Source: Ramlibacter terrae
GTDB taxonomy: Bacteria; Pseudomonadota; Gammaproteobacteria; Burkholderiales; Burkholderiaceae_C
Length of the DNA: 64,000 bases
Assembly: GCA_013127575.1 (NCBI GenBank)
Contig: CP053418.1
Location: 372,001 to 436,000 of the forward strand
Direction: 5' to 3'
Made by a program: the position numbers and the translations under genes. Below, piece by piece: positions 8,927 through 18,075 of this stretch (position 1 is the first letter of the stretch; each line of letters starts with the position of its first letter). The notes under the pieces are model-generated. The model saw only the letters and a program-made list of their open reading frames with translations, was not told the origin of the DNA and did no database searches.

Positions 8927-9645
8927 TCAGGCGTCGTACTCGGGCGCGCCCGGACCCAGATGAACGACTGCAGGTCGATCATGTCGCGCGCCTTGAAGCC
9001 GGGCTTGCGGTCGAGGTCGCGCCGCAGCACCGTCGCGAAAGTCAGCAGGTCTGGTACAGCGGCCAGCTCGGCTTGCTCTGGTAGGCCAATGCGTAGCCGT
9101 AGCGCTGCGCCGCGCGCCGCGTGGCCCGCGGCTTGAAGAACATGTGGCGGTCGGGCCGGGCGATGAAGCCGAACACCGTCGCCACCGGCCAAGTCAGGAC
9201 CGGGCTGCCTTTCTGCGGCAGGTCGGCGAGCGCTTCCAGCCAGTCGTTGAAGCGGCGCTGCTGCGGGCCCGGTCCGTACAGGAAGGCGTGGAGCTCGGTG
9301 GCGAACAGGCGCGCGCCGGCCGGCGTCTTCACCGCATCGCGCAGCGCCATGCGCTCGAACGAGAACAGCAGGCCGGAGCGCGACTCCACGCGCACCGCCG
9401 CATCGCAGATCGCACGGAACTCGCCGCGGGCCAGCAGCTTGCGGAAGGTGGCGGGCGCCAGTTCCAGCTCCCACTCGGTGGGCGCGTTCCTTGTAGGCAC
9501 GCTCGGCGACGAGGTAGGTTTCGTCCTCGAAGCCCTCCGGATAAAAGAGCTCGAAATGCCGGCGGCAGTGGGCCGCACCGAGGTAGATGACGTTGCTTGC
9601 GGCAGCGCCGGCGAGGGAAGACTGGAGGAATGCTGCACGTGCCAT
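8927..9645 (-). CDS. Conserved hypothetical protein
   Basis: About 240 residues; begins MARAAFLQSSLAGAAASNVI and ends with a DMIDLQSFIWVQG-type motif. No signal peptide or membrane segment is clear, and I do not recognise the family with certainty; similar proteins are common single-copy hypotheticals in Burkholderiales. Four frames are involved: changes near 9,489 (a C short), 9,052 (CCAGG read CCAG) and 8,957 (CCAGG read CCGG). With the last restored the protein ends GAPEYDA at 8,927, one base after the convergent upstream gene's stop. Confidence 0.6.
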
Positions 9646-9716
9646 GCGGTCAGTGTTCGGCCCCGCCCAAGCTCAGCCATGTCGGACACGGCCTCGCCGG
9701 CCTGTAGGAATGGCGG

Positions 9717-10832
9717 TCAGCCGACCAACGTCAGCTCGGCAATTTCGGATGGTGCAAACAGGCGCTTCGGCGGGCCCCAATAGCCGGTGCCACGGCTGAC
9801 GTAGACCTGCAGACGGCCGAGCTGGTGCAGCCCGGCCGTGTACGGCTGCTGCAGCGGCACGAACAGCGACCACGGAAAGAACTGGCCACCGTGCGTGTGG
9901 CCGGACACCTGCAGGTCGAAGCCTGCCTTTTCGGCCGCGGGCGCGGTGCGCGGCTGGTGCGCGAGCAGCACCTTCGGCGCATCCGCGGGCGCCCCGGCCA
10001 AAGCCGCCGTGGGGTCGCTGCGGTGCAGGCGGTCGAAGTGGTGGCCGGTGAAGTCGGGAACGCCCGCCAGCACGAGTTGCGCATCGCCGCGCCGCACGAC
10101 CACGTGCGCGTTGTGCAGCACGTGCAGGCCGAGCCGTTCGAATTCGGCGGTCCACGGGTGAACCCCGGCGTAGTACTCGTGGTTGCCGGTCACCGGTGGT
10201 AGACACCGTCGCGCCCGTGCAGTTGGGCCAATGGCGCCACATGCGCCGCCAGTTCCGGCACCGAGCCGTCCACGACGTCGCCGGTGACGGCCACCACGTC
10301 CGGCTGCAGCGCGTTGACGCGGTCGACGATCGCCTGCAGGTAGGCGTTCTTGATGGTGGGGCCGACGTGGATGTCGGTGATCTGCACGATCCGGAAGCCT
10401 TCGAAGGCGGCGGGCAGGCCCGGGATCCGCACCCGCACGCGCTTGACGGGCGCCGTGCGGCGGGCGTTGAAGAAGCCGAAGGCCGCCGCCAGCAGCGCGA
10501 GTCCGACGACGGCGCGGGCGCTCGGTGGCCACGCGCGCGTCGCCGACGTCGGCGAGCCAGGCTGCCAGCAGCACCACCTCGCGCACCAGCGTCAGCACGA
10601 ACAGCGAGGAGAACAGGCCCATCAACAGCATGCCCGCCCACGTCAGCCGGTCGGAGGCGGGTGGCCGCAGCCAGCGGCGCGCCGTCAGCCCGGCGGGCAT
10701 CAGCAAGGAGGAGGCCACCAGCAACAGCGCCAGCAGGGCGCCGGCCGGCGGCAGGTCGAGCGCCGGCGCCAGCCGCACGCCGAGATAGAGGTGCAGGGCG
10801 AAAGAGAGGCCGACCGGGAAGGGCAGGGACAT
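9717..10832 (-). CDS. Metallophosphoesterase with N-terminal membrane segments
   Basis: Calcineurin-like phosphoesterase of about 372 residues. The first 120 residues have about four membrane helices; the catalytic domain then shows DIHVG, GDVVDG, GNHEYY and GHTHGGQFFPW, the standard two-metal ligands in the right order. Resembles the YkuE/YaeI group, which acts on UDP-diacylglucosamine or related membrane substrates. The frame changes near 10,519 and near 10,195 (CACCTGGTG read CACCGGTG, just before GNHE). The substrate is not determined by sequence. Confidence 0.82.
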   Translation of the reverse strand: MSLPFPVGLSFALHLYLGVRLAPALDLPPAGALLALLLVASSLLMPAGLTARRWLRPPASDRLTWAGMLLMGLFSSLFVLTLVREVVLLAAWLADVGDARVATERPRRRRTRAAGGGLRLLQRPPHGARQARAGADPGPARRLRRLPDRADHRHPRRPHHQERLPAGDRRPRQRAAAGRGGRHRRRRGRLGAGTGGACGAIGPTARARRCLPPVTGNHEYYAGVHPWTAEFERLGLHVLHNAHVVVRRGDAQLVLAGVPDFTGHHFDRLHRSDPTAALAGAPADAPKVLLAHQPRTAPAAEKAGFDLQVSGHTHGGQFFPWSLFVPLQQPYTAGLHQLGRLQVYVSRGTGYWGPPKRLFAPSEIAELTLVG

Positions 10833-10924
10833 GCGACCGAGACTAACGCGGAATCGCGCTCCTCTTCATGTAAGCTCGCGCTCAGCCAGCCGACCCCTAT
10901 AACCATAACGCAGGAGCAGCGTCC

Positions 10925-12038
10925 ATGCAGATTGGCGTGCCCGCCGAGACGATGGCGGGCGAGACCCGTGTCGCCGTCACTCCGGAGACAGCGAAGAAAC
11001 TCAAGGCGCAGGGCCACGTCGTGCGCGTCGCGTCCGGCGCGGGCCTCGCGGCCAGCGCCACCGACGCCGCCTACGAGGCCGTGGGCGCCGAGATCACCGA
11101 CCAGCTCGGCGCCCTCGGCTGCGAAATGGTGCTGAAGGTGCGGCCGCCGCAAGAGGCCGAGCTGGCCGCGCTGCGGCCCGGCGCCACCGTCATCGGCATG
11201 CTCAACCCCTTCGATGCCGCCGGCCTGCAGCGGCTGGCCGCGGCGGGCGTCACCGGCTTCGCCCGGAAGCCGCGCCCCGCACCAGCCGCGCGCAAAGCAT
11301 GGACGTGCTGAGCTCGCAGGCCAACATCGCCGGCTACAAGGCCGTGATGATCGCGGCCAACCAGTACCAGCGCTTCTTCCCGATGCTGATGACCGCGGCG
11401 GGCACGGTGAAGGCTGCCCGCGTGGTGATCCTGGGCGTCGGCGTCGCCGGCCTGCAGGCCATCGCGACGGCCAAGCGCACGGGCGCCGTGATCGAGGCGT
11501 CGGACGTGCGGCCGAGCGTGAAGGAGCAGGTCGAGTCGCTGGGCGGCAAGTTCATCGACGTGCCCTACGAAACGCAGGAAGAAAAGGACGCGGCCGTCGG
11601 CGTCGGCGGCTACGCGCGCCCGATGCCCGCGAGCTGGATGGAACGGCAGAAGGTCGAAGTGGCCAAGCGCGTGGCGCAGGCCGACGTGGTGATCACCACC
11701 GCGCTGATCCCGGGCCGCGCGGCGCCGGTGCTGGTTACCGAAGAGATGGTGCGCGCCATGAAGCCCGGCTCGGTCATCGTCGACTGGCGGCGGCGCAAGG
11801 CGGCAACTGCCCGCTGACCGAAGCGGGCCGCACGGTGGTCAAGCACGGCGTGACGCTGGTGGGCGAAACCAACCTGCCGGCGCTCGTCGCTGCCGACGCC
11901 TCGGCGCTCTATGCGCGCAACGTGCTCGACTTCCTCAAGCTGGTCGTGGCCAAGGAAGGCACGCTGAACATCGACCTCGAAGACGACATCGTGGCGGCCT
12001 GCCTCGTCAGCCGCAACGGCGAAGTGACTCGCAAGTAG
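10925..12038 (+). CDS. pntAA: NAD(P) transhydrogenase subunit alpha, part 1 (soluble domain I)
   Basis: About 371 residues; the NAD(H)-binding cytosolic domain of the proton-translocating transhydrogenase. It opens MQIGVPAETMAGETRVAVTP, has the alanine-dehydrogenase-like nucleotide fold ARVVILGVGVAGLQAIATA and ends LVSRNGEVTRK. Preceded by GCAGGAGCAG as ribosome binding site. Frame changes near 11,265 (GCCCTGGAA read GCCCGGAA) and 11,784 (GACCTGGCG read GACTGGCG). The split of alpha into PntAA and PntAB is usual in beta- and alpha-proteobacteria. First gene of a pntAA-pntAB-pntB-fadD run; supplies NADPH at the expense of the proton gradient. Confidence 0.92.
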
Positions 12039-12042
12039 TCGC

Positions 12043-12073
12043 AGTGGATCCCGGGTCAAGCCCGGGATGACAG
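12043..12073. repeat. Intergenic palindromic repeat (CCCGGG/GATCC family), single hairpin
   Basis: GGATCCCGGGTCAAGCCCGGG and the following ATGACAGG form a strong hairpin (arms CCCGGG). It is one unit of the element at 6,191 and lies inside the pnt operon between pntAA and pntAB, where it might adjust the relative expression of the two genes. Confidence 0.65.
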
Positions 12074-12089
12074 GAGCAAAGGAAAGCGC

Positions 12090-12386
12090 ATGGAAGTCAG
12101 CCACACCGTCATCAACCTGATCATCTTCGTGCTGGCGATCTACGTCGGCTACCACGTGGTCTGGACCGTCACGCCGGCGCTGCACACGCCGCTGATGGCC
12201 GTGACCAACGCCATCTCGGCCATCGTGATCGTCGGCGCCATGCTGGCGGCGGCGCAGACCGAAACCGTCGCCGGCCGCACCATGGGCGTGCTGGCGGTGG
12301 CGCTGGCGGCGGTGAACATCTTCGGCGGCTTCCTCGTCACGCGGCGGATGCTCGAGATGTTCAAGAAGAAAGAGAAGAAGCAATGA
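12090..12386 (+). CDS. pntAB: NAD(P) transhydrogenase subunit alpha, part 2 (membrane)
   Basis: Intact product of 98 residues with three membrane helices ([55 protein letters not shown]) and the characteristic cytosolic end [16 protein letters not shown]. It forms the first part of the proton channel with PntB. Its stop overlaps the pntB start (ATGA). Confidence 0.93.
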   Translation: MEVSHTVINLIIFVLAIYVGYHVVWTVTPALHTPLMAVTNAISAIVIVGAMLAAAQTETVAGRTMGVLAVALAAVNIFGGFLVTRRMLEMFKKKEKKQ

Positions 12387-13807
12387 GCATGAACCTGGTG
12401 GTGCTGCTGTGTACGGCAGCGAGCGTTTGCTTCATCCAGGCGCTCAAGGGCCTGTCGCACCCGACCACGTCGATCCGCGGCAACCTTTTCGGGATGATCG
12501 GCATGGCGATCGCCGTGCTGACCACGGCGGCGCTGATCGTCGAACTCTCCGGCGGCACCGGCCGCGGCATGGTGTGGGTGGTGCTCGGCCTGGTGGTGGG
12601 CGGCGGCTACGGCGCCTACCGCGCCAAGACGGTCGAGATGACCAAGATGCCGGAGCTGGTGGCTTTCTTCCACAGCATGATCGGCCTGGCGGCGGTGTTC
12701 ATCGCCGTGGCCGCCGTCCTCGAGCCGCATGCGCTGCTGCAGGAACTGGCGCGCGGCGAGCCGATCCCCGCCGGCAACCGGCTCGAGCTGTTCCTCGGCG
12801 CGGCCATCGGCGCGATCACGTTCTCGGGTTCGGTCATCGCCTTCGGCAAGTTGAGCGGCACCTACAAGTTCCGGCTGTTCAAGGGCGCGCCGGTGATCTT
12901 CGCCGGGCAGCACATGCTGAACCCGGTGCTCGGACTGATCACGATCGCGTTGGGACTGGTGTTCACCTTCACCGGCAGCTGGACCGCGTTCTTCGCGATG
13001 CTGGCGCTGTCGTTCGTCATGGGCGTGCTGATCATCATCCCCATCGGCGGCGCCGACATGCCGGTGGTGGTGTCCATGCTGAACAGCTATTCGGGCTGGG
13101 CCGCGGCGGGTATCGGCTTCTCGCTGAACAACCAGATGCTGATCATCGCGGGCTCGCTGGTGGGCAGCTCCGGCGCGATCCTGAGCTACATCATGTGCAA
13201 GGCCATGAACCGCTCGTTCTTCAACGTGATCCTCGGCGGCTTCGGCGGCGAAGCGGGCCAGCCGCGGCCGGCGAGGCGGTGCAGCGCAGCGTCAAGAGCG
13301 GCAGCGCCGACGATGCCGCCTTCATCCTCGGCAACGCCGAGACGGTCGTCATCGTTCCCGGCTACGGCTTGGCGGTCGCCCGCGCGCAGCACGCGGTGAA
13401 GGAGCTGGCCGAGAAGCTCACGCACAAGGGCATCACCGTCAAGTACGCGATCCACCCGGTGGCCGGCCGCATGCCGGGCCACATGAACGTGCTGCTGGCC
13501 GAGGCCGAAGTGCCGTACGACCCGGTGTTCGAGATGGAAGACATCAACGGCGAGTTCGGCCAGGTCGACGTGGCGATCGTGCTCGGCGCCAACGACGTGG
13601 TGAACCCCGCGGCGCTCACCAAGGGCAGCCCGATCTACGGCATGCCGATCCGGAGGCGTACAAGGCCAAGACCATCATCGTGAACAAGCGGTCGATGGCG
13701 GCGGGCTACGCCGGCCGGACAACGAGTTGTTTTACATGGACAAGACCATGATGGTCTTCGGCGACGCCAAGAAGGTCGTGGAGGACATGGTCAAGGCCAT
13801 CGAATAA
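12383..13807 (+). CDS. pntB: NAD(P) transhydrogenase subunit beta
   Basis: About 475 residues: roughly nine membrane helices, then the NADP(H)-binding domain III with [20 protein letters not shown] and the [17 protein letters not shown] and [13 protein letters not shown] motifs. Three frame changes, near 13,261 (GGCCAGGCC read GGCCAGCC), 13,650 (ATCCTGGAG read ATCCGGAG) and 13,717 (GGCCTGGAC read GGCCGGAC), all at CCWGG. After repair it ends [11 protein letters not shown]. It completes the transhydrogenase with PntAA and PntAB. Confidence 0.92.
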
Positions 13808-13819
13808 GGAGAGACAGGA

Positions 13820-15494
13820 ATGACCGACCGCCCCCGGCTGAGCGCCTACCCCGCCGGTGTGCCGGCCGACATCGACACGGCGCAATACGGCTCGCTGGTG
13901 CAGCTCATGGAAGAGAGCTTCACCAAGTACGCGGCCCGCCCCGCCTATTCCTTCATGGGCAAGGAAGTCAGCTTCGGCGAGACCGATTCGCTCAGCCGCG
14001 CCTTCGCCGCCTACCTGCAGGGCTGGGCACGGCCAAGGGCGACCGCGTCGCGATCATGATGCCCAACGTGCCGCAGTACCCGGTGGCCGTGGCGGCCATC
14101 CTGCGCGCCGGCTTCGTGGTGGTGAACGTCAACCCGCTGTACACGCCGCGGGAGCTGGAGCACCAGCTCAAGGACTCCGGCTCCAAGGCCATCGTCATCA
14201 TCGAGAACTTCGCCAACACGCTGCAGCAGTGCTGGCCGCCACGCCGGTCAAGCACATCGTGCTGGCGTCGATGGGCGACATGCTCGGCGGCCTGAAGGGC
14301 GCGCTGGTCAACTACGTGGTGCGCAGCGTCAAGAAGATGGTGCCGGCGTACAGCCTGCCGGGCGCGGTCAAGTTCAAGGACGCCGTCAACCGGGGCACGC
14401 GCGGCACGCTGCGCAAGCCCGAGATCAAGCCCGACGACGTCGCGGTGCTGCAGTACACCGGCGGCACCACGGGCGTTTCCAAGGGCGCGGTGCTGCTGCA
14501 CCGCAACGTCATCGCCAACGTGCTGCAGTCGGAAGTCTGGAACGCGCCCGCGATGGACAAGGTGCCCAAGGGCGAGCAGGCGGTCGGCATCTGCGCGCTG
14601 CCGCTGTACCACATCTTCGCCTTCACCTGCTCGATGATGCTGTCGATGCGCATGGGCGGCAAGACGGTGCTGATCCCGAATCCGCGCGACATGCCCGCGG
14701 TGCTGAAGGAGCTGTCGAAGCACAAGTTCCACAGCCTGCCGGCGGTGAGCACGCTGTTCAACGGCATGGCGAACCATCCCGATTTCGACAAGGTCGACTG
14801 GAGCAACCTCAAGGTGTCCATCGGCGGCGGCATGGCGGTGCAGGGCGCCGTCGCCGACCTGTGGCTGAAGAAGACCGGGTGCCCGATCTGCGAAGGCTAT
14901 GGCCTGTCGGAGACGTCGCCGTCGGCCAGCTGCAACCCCGTGACCTCCACGCAGTTCACCGGCACGATCGGCGTGCCCTTGCCCTCGACGTCCATGAAGT
15001 GCGTCGACGACAACGGCGTCGAAGTGCCGGTGGGCCAGCCGGGCGAGATCGCGATCAAGGGCCCGCAGGTGATGGCGGGTTACTGGCAGCGGCCGGACGA
15101 GACGGCCAAGGTCATGACGGCCGACGGCTACTTCAAGAGCGGCGACATCGGCATCATGGACGAGCGCGGCTATTTCAAGATCGTCGACCGCAAGAAGGAC
15201 ATGGTGCTGGTCTCGGGCTTCAACGTCTACCCGAACGAGGTGGAAGACGTGGTCGCGCGCATGCCCGGCGTGCTCGAGTGCGCCGTGGTCGGCGTGCCCG
15301 ACGAGAAGACCGGCGAAGCGGTCAAGCTGGTGATCGTCAAGCGCGACCCGTCGCTGACCGAGGAACAGGTGCGCGAGTACTGCCACGCCAACCTCACCGG
15401 CTACAAGCGCCCGCGCGTGATCGAGTTCCGGACGGACCTGCCGAAGACGCCGGTCGGGAAGATCCTGCGGCGGGAACTGCGCGACAAGAAATGA
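13820..15494 (+). CDS. fadD: Long-chain fatty acid-CoA ligase
   Basis: AMP-forming acyl-CoA synthetase of about 560 residues. The P-loop is [12 protein letters not shown] (near residue 215), the acyl-adenylate motif is GYGLSETSP, and the C-terminal hinge and lysine are at [20 protein letters not shown] and [10 protein letters not shown]. Activates fatty acids for beta-oxidation or lipid synthesis. Follows pntB by 12 bases with GGAGAGA as ribosome binding site. Frame changes near 14,023 (GGCCTGGGC read GGCTGGGC) and near 14,229 (CAGCAGGTG read CAGCAGTG); the second is not a CCWGG site. Sharing an operon with the transhydrogenase links acyl activation and NADPH supply. Confidence 0.9.
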
Positions 15495-15600
15495 CGAATG
15501 ACGCGGCTGCGCCGCATGACCTCGCTGCGCTTCGATGACAGAATGACCCATCGCGCGTAGCGCGGTCATTCAAGCGAAGCGAAGTCGTTCGTCATTTGTC
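15483..15600. repeat. Imperfect long inverted repeat between fadD and mtnN
   Basis: The arms GACAAGAAATGACGAATGAC and GTCGTTCGTCATTTGTC face each other across about 80 bases that contain further short self-complementary pieces (GCGGTCATT, GATGACAGAATGAC). The left arm includes the fadD stop codon and the right arm ends at the mtnN ATG. Could be a terminator for fadD or an mRNA structure masking the mtnN start. Confidence 0.5.
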
Positions 15601-16299
15601 ATGCGAAAGCCCATCGCCATCGTCGCCGCCATGCAGCAGGAGCTTGCTGCCGTCCTCGCGCTCCTGCCCGACGAGGCGAAGCAGGTGTACGCCGGCCGTG
15701 ACTTCTGGGTGGGCCACCTGCATGGTCGCGAGGTGGTGGCGGTTCTCTCGCGCATCGGCAAGGTGGCGGCGGCGACCACCGCCGCTGCGCTGATCGAACG
15801 GTTCCAGGTCGACAGCATCGTCTTCACCGGCGTGGCCGGCGGCCTCGCGCGCGGCGTGAACGTGGGCGACGTGGTGGTCGCGGATGCCTTCGTGCAGCAC
15901 GACCTCGACGCGTCCCCGATCTTCCCGCGCTACGAGGTGCCGCTGTACGGCACCAGCAACTTCGCCACCGACGCGGCGCTGACCGAACGACTGGCCGCCG
16001 CGGTGCGGGCTGCGCTTCCTGCCGCGCGCCTGCACCGCGGGCTGGTCGCCAGTGGAGACCGCTTCGTCTCCAGTTCGGCGGAGAGCCAGGCCTTGCAGCT
16101 CGCGCTGCCGGACGCCCCGGCGGTGGAGATGGAAGGCGCGGCTTTCGCGCAGGTCTGCCACGACCACGGCGTTCCCTTCGCGGCGGTGCGGACGGTGTCC
16201 GACCGGGCCGACGACGCCGCCCACGGCGACTTCCTGCGCTTCATCGAGGACGTGGCCAGCCGGCACTCGGCGGCCATCATCGAGGCTTTCCTGCGCTAG
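15601..16299 (+). CDS. mtnN: 5'-methylthioadenosine/S-adenosylhomocysteine nucleosidase
   Basis: Intact, 232 residues. Cleaves adenine from methylthioadenosine and S-adenosylhomocysteine in methyl-donor salvage. Family marks are IVAAMQQELAAVLAL at the start, FTGVAGGL and VAD-F-QHDLDASP in the middle, SGDRFVSS, VEMEGAAFAQVCH with the ribose-binding glutamates, and VRTVSDRADD with the catalytic aspartate. Slightly longer at the end than E. coli Pfs. Convergent with, and overlapping by four bases, the exported protein gene on the other strand. Confidence 0.9.
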   Translation: MRKPIAIVAAMQQELAAVLALLPDEAKQVYAGRDFWVGHLHGREVVAVLSRIGKVAAATTAAALIERFQVDSIVFTGVAGGLARGVNVGDVVVADAFVQHDLDASPIFPRYEVPLYGTSNFATDAALTERLAAAVRAALPAARLHRGLVASGDRFVSSSAESQALQLALPDAPAVEMEGAAFAQVCHDHGVPFAAVRTVSDRADDAAHGDFLRFIEDVASRHSAAIIEAFLR

Positions 16300-16948
16300 C
16301 GGTCGAAGACGCGGCTCAGGCCGAACGTCCAGTCCGACACGCCCGGGCCGCGCAGCCGATGCGCGTGGCTGAAGTCCGCGCTCCAGTCCTTGGCGAACGT
16401 CCAGCGGGCGCCGGCGCGCCAGAGGTGGCTGCGCTCTTCCGGTAGCGCTCGGCGACGAACGACCAGTCCTGCACCGGCAGCCATTCGGCGGCGAGGCCGT
16501 GGCGCGCCAGGCCGCGGCCGCGATGGACGATGTCGCGCCCGAGGTTCAGGTGCAGTGCGAGGTCCTCGCGCGGCGTCCAGGTCGCGAGCGCGGCGACGGT
16601 GAAGCCCTGGTAGCGCGGCGCAGCGTGCGCCTGCCAGTTGGGACCGATCGAGGCGCCGACGCTGAGGTCCTCGCCGAGGGCCTGCGCCCACTTGGCGGAC
16701 AAGCCATAAGCCGCTTGCGATCCGCCTTGCCGCGCGGCTTCGGCTGCGACGCCGAGCTCCACGGGCCCCGCGCGGCAACCCAGGCCGGCATGCAGCAGGC
16801 GATCGCCTGCCGGCGCCCGGCTGGCCCAGCCTTCGACTTCGCATTGCCCGGCTTCGAGGATCGCGGCGTCGTCGACCGCGTGATGGCCGCCGGCCGCGAA
16901 GGCGGCCCCCGCCAGCACGCCCGTTGCGAGGACGAGCCCGCGCTTCAA
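16296..16948 (-). CDS. Exported protein, probable outer-membrane beta-barrel
   Basis: About 217 residues. The likeliest start is a TTG overlapping the corA stop (TTGA), giving MKRGLVLATGVLAGAAFAAG, a clear Sec signal peptide; an upstream GTG at 16,978 is possible. The mature part alternates polar and hydrophobic residues with repeated W-x-F/L strands (DLALHLNLGRD, WSADFSHAHRL) and ends WTFGLSRVFDR, with the terminal aromatic-x-R pattern of small barrels. The frame changes near 16,440 (TACCAGGAA read TACCGGAA). Function unknown; coupling to corA suggests a role in envelope ion traffic, which is inference. Confidence 0.6.
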
Positions 16949-17931
16949 CGCAGCCAGCCGCGCCGCCGGAAGTACCACATCGGGATCAGCGCCGACGCCA
17001 GCATCAGGCCCAGCGCGAACGGGTAGCCGCCCTGCCAGTCGATCTCGGGCATGAAGCGGAAGTTCATGCCGTAGATGCTGGCGATCAGCGTCGGCGGCAG
17101 CAGCGCCACGCTGGCCACCGAGAAGATCTTGATGATCTTGTTCTGGTTGATGTTGATGAAGCCGACCGTGGCGTCCATCAGGAAGTTGATCTTGTCGAAC
17201 AGGAAGGCCGTGTGGCTGTCCAGCGATTCGATGTCGCGCAAAATCTGCCGCGCCTCCTCGAACTGGCCGGAGCTCAGCATCCGGCTGCGCATCATGAAGC
17301 TGACCGCGCGCCGCGTGTCCATCATGTTGCGGCGGATGCGGCCGTTCAAGTCTTCCTGCTGCGCGATCGCGGCCAGCACTTCGCCGGCCAGCGTGTCGGT
17401 CACTTCGCCGGACAGCACCTGCTTGCTGACTTTTTCCAGCTCGTCATAGATGCCTTCGAGCGTGTCGGCGGAATATTCGGCGTCGGCGTCGAACAGCTTG
17501 AGCAGCACTTCCTTGGCGTCCTCGATCAGCCCGGGGGCCCGGCGCGCGCGCAGCCGCAGCAGGCGGAACACCGGCACGTCCTCGTCGTGGATGGAGAACA
17601 GCACGCCATGGCTTTTCAGGCTGGCGTTGAGCAGGTTGAGGATGAAGGCCACGCGCACGGTGCGCGGCTCGTCGTCGCCGGCGATCAGGAAGTCGCTGCG
17701 GATGTGCAGGTCGCCGTTGTCCTCTTCATAGAAGCGGGCGGACTCCTCGATGTCCTCGTCCATCGCGTCTTCGGGAATGGAGAGGTCGTAGTACTGCTTG
17801 ACCCAGCGCTTTTCCTCGGGCGTGGGCGACTCGAGGTCGACCCAGACCGGCTGGAAGCGGGAAAGCTCCTCCAGCGACTCGATCTCTTCCTGGAAGAGCC
17901 GGCCGTTGGCGAGCGTGAAGATATTGAGCAT
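16945..17931 (-). CDS. corA: Magnesium/cobalt transporter CorA
   Basis: Intact, 328 residues. The long cytosolic N-terminal domain (funnel) is followed by two C-terminal membrane helices joined by the selectivity loop YGMNFRFMPE, containing the invariant GMN, and a basic tail FRRRGWLR. Forms a pentameric Mg2+ channel in the inner membrane. The start MLNIFTLANGRLFQEEIES fits the family. Length and motif order are normal. Confidence 0.95.
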   Translation of the reverse strand: MLNIFTLANGRLFQEEIESLEELSRFQPVWVDLESPTPEEKRWVKQYYDLSIPEDAMDEDIEESARFYEEDNGDLHIRSDFLIAGDDEPRTVRVAFILNLLNASLKSHGVLFSIHDEDVPVFRLLRLRARRAPGLIEDAKEVLLKLFDADAEYSADTLEGIYDELEKVSKQVLSGEVTDTLAGEVLAAIAQQEDLNGRIRRNMMDTRRAVSFMMRSRMLSSGQFEEARQILRDIESLDSHTAFLFDKINFLMDATVGFININQNKIIKIFSVASVALLPPTLIASIYGMNFRFMPEIDWQGGYPFALGLMLASALIPMWYFRRRGWLR

Positions 17932-17981
17932 GGGAGCGGGGCTCGAAGATCCAACTATTCGGACAGGGGCTGGGGGAGTGC

Positions 17982-18027
17982 AGCTTTCGCGAATAATTGG
18001 AATCTGACCCCAATTAATCGGAAAGCT
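17982..18027. repeat. Inverted repeat upstream of corA with GGGGTCAGATT core
   Basis: AGCTTTC and AATAATTGG on the left pair with CCAATTAATC and GAAAGCT on the right around AATCTGACC. Read on the minus strand the middle is AATTGGGGTCAGATTCCAATT. Such GGGGTCAGA palindromes are common as REP-like or IS200-type end remnants in beta- and gamma-proteobacteria; no transposase is nearby. Lies between the patatin stop and the corA start. Confidence 0.5.
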
Positions 18028-18075
18028 ACCGACTAGGGTAGGTTTCCATCTGGATGCTCCGCAAGGGTGGGGCGA

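Noticed and set aside
13992..15569. 525-codon open frame antisense to fadD
   Set aside because: Same kind of shadow; the plus-strand frame carries all acyl-CoA synthetase motifs.
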